Of a DNA stretch of 64,000 nt, positions 59,981 through 64,000 are shown piece by piece. The notes under the pieces are model-generated. The model saw nothing but the letters and a program-made list of their open reading frames with translations. It ran no database searches and was not told where the DNA came from. The translations under genes were made by a program, and so were the position numbers. The stretch's first letter is position 1. The number at the start of each line of letters is the position of its first letter. Location: NCBI RefSeq assembly GCF_010093065.1, contig NZ_CP048113.1, positions 7,396,001-7,460,000 on the forward strand. The letters are read 5' to 3'. This DNA comes from Chitinophaga agri (lineage in GTDB: Bacteria; Bacteroidota; Bacteroidia; Chitinophagales; Chitinophagaceae).

Positions 59981-61000
59981 ATGAACTCCGAAAACAATGC
60001 GGTTGCTCCCGGGTACAGAGCACTAGCCTTACAGTTTTGTTTTGTTGCTTCCGGTGAAAATCCTGAAGGAAATTTAAGTAAGCTGATGCCAGGCTGGCAA
60101 ATGGTCTGGAGCAGTGGGCAACCACGTGATCCCAACTACTTTTTTGTGGCCAAGGACACTAATTATACGGCTGAGGATGTTTTTGTGCTTGCTATCAGAG
60201 GGTCCGTTATGCCTACCGAAGACTGGGATACATTAGTGGACTATATTCTGGAAGATCTGAATAGTGTACTGTGGCCATGGAAATACGGTGGTACCGCAGC
60301 CGCGATCAGCGCAGGCGGAGCCATTGCCTTCCTGGAAATGGAGAAAGTACATAATGCGTTGAAGAATAGTGCTCCTGAAACACTGCTTGACTTCCTCACG
60401 AAGAACGCAGTAGGAGATCGTAAGAGACTGATCATTGCAGGGCATAGTCTTGGGGGGAACCTCGCTAAAGTTTATGCTTCATACTTCATGCAGATGCTGA
60501 AAGTGTCGATGCAGGGAAAAATATACCTTATTACCTTTGCGGCACCCGCATCCGGCAATGCTGCATTTCAGGCTGATCTGAACAGAAAGATCTCTTCTCA
60601 GGAGCATTGCCAGAATTTAAATGATATAGTGCCTTTTTATCCAACAGTGGCAGGTCTTCATGCTATCGGTACTTTATACAGGCCAGGCCCACGTGCTGCT
60701 AACATCAACATGAGCTATATGGATAAGCATACAAAAAGAATGGAAAAGATGAATCTACAGGAATTCTTCGACAAGCTAGCCGTAGATTTTACAATATTTA
60801 ATTATCAGCAACCGCTTACTGGGTACTGTACATTCCTTGCGTCTCCGCTGCTTGGTACGGCTGATGAATTAGTGGATGAATTGAAGTATTGGCAATTGCA
60901 GACAGTGCGTCAACATCAGATCGCTGTGTACGCGCATCTTCTTGGAATAGATCTTCCTAAGAGGAACACACAAACACCGGCTGCTGAAGCGACTGTTTAA
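59981..61000 (+). CDS. Lipase family protein (class 3-like alpha/beta hydrolase)
   Basis: The 339-residue protein has the lipase elbow LIIAGHSLGGNLAKVYASYF with the nucleophile Ser156. Before it come VFVLAIRGSVMPTEDWDTLVDY, which matches the lid and oxyanion region of Lipase_3 proteins, and after it YLITFAAPASGNAAF and the Asp/His region NLNDIVPFYPTVAGLHAIG. No signal peptide is evident, so it may be cytosolic or exported by another route. An inverted repeat follows the stop codon. Confidence 0.85.
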   Translation: MNSENNAVAPGYRALALQFCFVASGENPEGNLSKLMPGWQMVWSSGQPRDPNYFFVAKDTNYTAEDVFVLAIRGSVMPTEDWDTLVDYILEDLNSVLWPWKYGGTAAAISAGGAIAFLEMEKVHNALKNSAPETLLDFLTKNAVGDRKRLIIAGHSLGGNLAKVYASYFMQMLKVSMQGKIYLITFAAPASGNAAFQADLNRKISSQEHCQNLNDIVPFYPTVAGLHAIGTLYRPGPRAANINMSYMDKHTKRMEKMNLQEFFDKLAVDFTIFNYQQPLTGYCTFLASPLLGTADELVDELKYWQLQTVRQHQIAVYAHLLGIDLPKRNTQTPAAEATV

Positions 61001-61020
61001 ATGTTTCACTAAATAGTCAA

Positions 61021-61059
61021 AGGGCGTCTGCTATGTTAAATGACATTGGCAGGCGCCCT
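61021..61059 (+). repeat. Inverted repeat after the lipase gene
   Basis: AGGGCGTCTGC (61021-61031) pairs with GCAGGCGCCCT (61049-61059) apart from one T-G pair. No T run follows, so it is not a standard intrinsic terminator. Confidence 0.6.
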
Positions 61060-61197
61060 CTGATGATTAGGATGGCAAAGGCAGACAGTGCATGAATATT
61101 CGTCAGAATTTTCCTGTTGACAGAAAAAGAGACATCGGGTATTCCCTGGGATCATCACGTAGCCGGGAATGCTGTCGAAGGATAGTTGCCCCATGGT

Positions 61198-62145
61198 CTA
61201 TAGTATACAGAACTTTTTATTTCGTGTATCTATCACCAGTATGTTATGGATAAAGAGGGCATTACCAGTCATTCCACCCATGCCTGACTTTTTCATTGCG
61301 CTTACCTGTGCATCGCTGACACCTTCTATATAAGTGATGAATCCCAATGGAAGTTTTTTGTCAGCTATCGTTATACTATCGGTTGTTTTAAAGCTGGTAG
61401 CTGTGAGCAATCGTCCCCAGGACGACACATTCCGGCTTGTTGGAAGTGCCCCGGGGGACGCTAACTGTAAAGCTGTGGCCTTGTCAGTCAACAGTCCGTA
61501 AGCACTCGATCCCGTATCAAAAAAAGCGATCTTCTCAGTGCCTCCGACAGAAAAAGGAAGAAGGATCTTTCTTTTTTCATATATCAGATCAGCCCAGGTC
61601 TGCCCCGCCTGTTGTTGGGTATGAGGGTCACTGATCAGCATATACTTTTGAGGATAGTTAATGACAACGGTCTTATTATCAATAAGATCTGTTCCCAGGG
61701 TGCCGATAATCTCCATCGCATTGTGTTGCCAGTTAATACCGGTGCTGTCAAATTGTTTTATGACCATTTCCCTGACCAGTACTGGCATATTCCCTATCCT
61801 GATGCTGCACTGCTGCAACTTTCCGGTTGTATCTGAGATACGGGGTGTTTGGGGATAACGGTCGCCTATTGCCTGTAACTTATTTCTGTACAACATAGAA
61901 TAAGGGGAACCGGTATCAAATTGCATATAAAATATGCGTGGACAACCTTTAAATCTGACGGGAATAAGGAGGGCACTATATTGACTGTCTTCCGACTTTG
62001 CCCATGAAAATGGAAGCTTGTACTCTTTTCCTGCGGGTAGTACCAGCTGATTGACAGGAATGTCCTGCGCATGACAGCAGAGACAGGTATAGAAGAAGGT
62101 GGTGAGTAACAGTACCGTCTTGCGTAGCATAAATAATGGGTGCAT
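61198..62145 (-). CDS. Secreted aspartyl-protease-like protein with two DTGS motifs
   Basis: The ATG at 62145 gives 315 residues with a signal peptide (MHPLFMLRKTVLLLTTFFYTCLCCHAQ). Two retropepsin/pepsin-type motifs occur: YMQFDTGSPYSML (about residue 77) and IAFFDTGSSAYGLL (about 202). Each is followed by a beta-rich region, suggesting two lobes forming one aspartic protease site. EIIGTLGTDLIDNKTVVINYP matches the hydrophobic-hydrophobic-Gly loop after the first motif. Activity is unproven. Codons upstream of 62145 do not extend the signal sensibly. The XRE regulator gene lies 97 bases upstream. Confidence 0.78.
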   Translation of the reverse strand: MHPLFMLRKTVLLLTTFFYTCLCCHAQDIPVNQLVLPAGKEYKLPFSWAKSEDSQYSALLIPVRFKGCPRIFYMQFDTGSPYSMLYRNKLQAIGDRYPQTPRISDTTGKLQQCSIRIGNMPVLVREMVIKQFDSTGINWQHNAMEIIGTLGTDLIDNKTVVINYPQKYMLISDPHTQQQAGQTWADLIYEKRKILLPFSVGGTEKIAFFDTGSSAYGLLTDKATALQLASPGALPTSRNVSSWGRLLTATSFKTTDSITIADKKLPLGFITYIEGVSDAQVSAMKKSGMGGMTGNALFIHNILVIDTRNKKFCIL

Positions 62146-62242
62146 CTGATGTGTTTTTGATACAGCGAAAGTAGGCGAGGGGATGCGCCGCAACAACGGC
62201 ATTTCCACGTCATTTGCACGACATTTATTGTAAACCAATAAG

Positions 62243-62815
62243 TTAAGTCCTTCTTTGAATGCGCATGCTGTTATACAAGATCAGTCCTGCATTCAGGAAA
62301 TACATGAAGAAGAACGGGCACAAATAGTGTATGGTGTAATGCTTATTACCCGATATTTTTACTGAGAGAAGGTTATAGGCAAGTGTTAGCAGCATGAGCA
62401 ATTGCAAAATGACCACCCAATATACCTGCTGTCGTACTATTTTCCGGCCAAGGGTCAGTGCCTCTCCGTCTATATTTGTTCGCTTTTTTAATAAGAAATT
62501 GGGTATCAGAAAATGTGCCCAGGGAATAACGAGATAAGAAAAACAAGATAAGTTGACTAATTTCAAAAAATGGGTAATGTCTTCTGCTGGCAGTGGCGTG
62601 CCGGTATCCTGTACCCCCGATCCCGCATTTGTCAATGTTTCATAAGGCACATCCAATGCTTTTGCAATGGCTTTTAGTGTATAACTCCTCGGAACGCTTT
62701 CTCCATATTCAACACGCTGTATAGTGCGTACCGTCACCTGCGCGAGATCAGCCAGTTCTTCCTGGGTATATCCTTTATCTTTACGGGCCTTACTGATTCG
62801 TTCATTCAGTTTCAT
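62243..62815 (-). CDS. XRE-family HTH protein with C-terminal membrane helices
   Basis: The 190-residue protein has an N-terminal HTH_3 domain (NERISKARKDKGYTQEELADLAQVTVRTIQRVEYGESVP, about 3-62). The C-terminal half has three membrane segments: about 85-105, 130-150 (VYWVVILQLLMLLTLAYNLL) and 163-182 (YLCPFFFMYFLNAGLILY), like DUF4870-type tails. It is likely a DNA-binding regulator tethered to the inner membrane. The ATG at 62815 is preferred over the GTG one codon earlier. It may regulate the adjacent protease-like gene or itself. Confidence 0.8.
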   Translation of the reverse strand: MKLNERISKARKDKGYTQEELADLAQVTVRTIQRVEYGESVPRSYTLKAIAKALDVPYETLTNAGSGVQDTGTPLPAEDITHFLKLVNLSCFSYLVIPWAHFLIPNFLLKKRTNIDGEALTLGRKIVRQQVYWVVILQLLMLLTLAYNLLSVKISGNKHYTIHYLCPFFFMYFLNAGLILYNSMRIQRRT

Positions 62816-62893
62816 CACACAGGATTTACAGAAAAAAACGACGGAACACCAGTTCCGTCTATAAATTCAACGATCAACAGATACCGTTCCCAG

Positions 62894-63076
62894 TTATTTT
62901 TGCCTGGAGGTCCTTACAAGAAAGTAAATAGTCATCAGGAACGTTAATACGTATACAATGCCTATTCCTGTTTCCTGGAATCTAAAAGTTTTAAAGTCGA
63001 ACTGCTTGTAAATGGTCCATCCTAAAACGATTGCTACAATTACCAGTGGAAAAGGTTGTCCTTTTTTGTTGCTCAT
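62894..63076 (-). CDS. Small two-helix membrane protein
   Basis: The 60-residue protein has two hydrophobic segments (FPLVIVAIVLGWTIYKQF and IGIVYVLTFLMTIYFLV) with a short polar linker and basic ends. It is encoded 78 bases upstream of the membrane-linked XRE gene on the same strand, so the two may be co-transcribed. No family is recognised. Confidence 0.6.
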   Translation of the reverse strand: MSNKKGQPFPLVIVAIVLGWTIYKQFDFKTFRFQETGIGIVYVLTFLMTIYFLVRTSRQK

Positions 63077-63341
63077 TAGGTCAAAGGTTTAGTTATCATA
63101 TATGCTATAGTCTTAACCAGCGTAGTAGGCCAGACAAATGTATAATTTTTACACTTAAAATTTTATCAAAATAATTTATTGTCAGCGTTTGGGTTGATAC
63201 TGGCTTTTACGCTGTAGTCTGCTGTTTCGAGTGTAACACCTTTGCATGTACGGTATTGAAAAACTGGGGTGTCGATCCCGGGAGGGTGCCGATAGACATT
63301 CAATCAAATTGTATTAAATTTAGCTGACCAATTAACCCGTT

Positions 63342-64000
63342 ATGAAAAACATTTTATTGACCGGCATTTGTATAGTCTTGAGTCAGGCTTTAACAGCACA
63401 GGTTTCTCCGTCGTCTTTCAAAAACAATCAGACTGCATATGTTGATATCAACCTGGAACAAACAGTAGGCCCTATGAAGCCTGTATGGGCCTGGTTCGGC
63501 TATGATGAACCGAATTATACCTACATGAAGGACGGAAAGAAGTTGCTTTCCGAAATAGCTAAACTCAGTCCTGTTCCCGTATATGTGAGAACACACAGTC
63601 TGTTGGTAACGGGAGATGGTATTGCCGCACTAAAATGGGGCTCGACAAATGTGTATACCGAAGATGGTGATGGTAAGCCGGTTTATAACTGGACTATCAT
63701 GGACAGTATTTTTGATAGCTATATCAGTCGTGGCATGAAACCATTGGCACAAATAGGTTTTATGCCGCAGGCATTATCTACGCATCCCGAACCTTACCGT
63801 CATTATTGGAAGCCAGGTGATCCCTATACGGATATCATTACCGGCTGGGCCTATCCTCCCAAAGATTACGATAAATGGCGGGAGCTGGTGTATCAGTGGG
63901 CAAAGCACGCTATTGAACGTTATGGAAAAGAGGAAGTGGCAAGCTGGTACTGGGAAGTTTGGAATGAGCCGAACGGACACTATTGGAAAGGGAGTCAGGA
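63342..64000 (+). CDS. GH39-like glycosidase, 3' end outside the window
   Basis: About 219 residues are visible. A signal peptide (MKNILLTGICIVLSQALTAQ) is followed by a TIM-barrel start resembling GH39 beta-xylosidases/iduronidases: MKPVWAWFGYDEPNY, PVPVYVRTHSLLVTGDG, YISRGMKPLAQIGFMPQAL. SWYWEVWNEPNGHYW contains the acid/base Glu in the NEP motif, typical of clan GH-A. The nucleophile lies beyond the window. It is probably periplasmic or secreted, for plant polysaccharide breakdown. Confidence 0.85.
   Translation, partial: MKNILLTGICIVLSQALTAQVSPSSFKNNQTAYVDINLEQTVGPMKPVWAWFGYDEPNYTYMKDGKKLLSEIAKLSPVPVYVRTHSLLVTGDGIAALKWGSTNVYTEDGDGKPVYNWTIMDSIFDSYISRGMKPLAQIGFMPQALSTHPEPYRHYWKPGDPYTDIITGWAYPPKDYDKWRELVYQWAKHAIERYGKEEVASWYWEVWNEPNGHYWKGSQ

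Overview
The window looks like chromosomal DNA of a Chitinophaga-type member of the Bacteroidota (inference). Supporting signs are a SusC/RagA-type receptor fragment with an STN domain next to FecR and ECF sigma genes, a GSCFA-domain gene, many Sec-exported lipoproteins, few Shine-Dalgarno sequences, and a promoter ahead of the tetR gene that fits the Bacteroidota TTTG-N19-TAnnTTTG consensus. No plasmid or phage backbone is visible.

Layout. 0-1.8 kb (minus): lipoprotein, membrane protein and NarL-type histidine kinase (cut by the window edge). 2.1-4.7 kb: MarR, MocR and ArsR regulators; the MocR protein has lost its PLP lysine. 4.7-11.5 kb: a TetR-controlled efflux operon (TolC, HlyD, two ABC ATPases, two ABC-2 permeases) that resembles E. 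coli ybiH-ybhGFSR, with palindromic operators before both tetR and tolC. 11.6-15.1 kb: a second, intact MocR gene, divergent from an alkylation-repair operon in which the Ada phosphotriester-sensing domain is fused to an ArsR-type HTH, followed by AlkA and Ogt. 15.3-22 kb: PLP decarboxylase, EamA exporter, GNAT-DinB fusion, Nudix hydrolase, RlmB-type methyltransferase, HMG-CoA-lyase-like protein, GSCFA protein and tRNA-Lys(UUU).

22.1-50.0 kb is an accessory island beginning at the 3' end of tRNA-Lys. A serine-recombinase remnant abuts the tRNA and a second, related remnant lies at 49.6-49.95 kb. An IS21-family element (22941-25610) and an IS66-family element (47271-49620) sit inside the ends, both without target duplications, so rearrangement is likely. 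Cargo: a truncated susC with its sigma/anti-sigma pair, a two-gene CBASS anti-phage system (patatin phospholipase plus CD-NTase, 28.7-30.6 kb), and a 16.5-kb two-armed locus (30.6-47.1 kb).

That locus is the best candidate for an undescribed system. It has a 56-residue Sec-exported precursor with four cysteines, a terminator hairpin directly after the precursor gene, two thiol-disulfide proteins, a beta-propeller lipoprotein, a complete RND-adaptor-TolC pump, an O-antigen-ligase-like protein with TPRs, and a divergent arm with a second RND protein, a GH18-like protein and an S9-type hydrolase lipoprotein. The simplest reading is production, oxidative folding and export of a small cysteine-rich peptide. 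That is inference; no product is known.

50-64 kb is a looser region: acyltransferase, baeRF-like protein, Zn-ribbon protein, decayed MFS and FtsX-type permease ends, an orphan barstar-like protein, TPR lipoprotein, class-3-like lipase, a secreted aspartyl-protease-like protein, a membrane-linked XRE regulator and the start of a GH39-like glycosidase.
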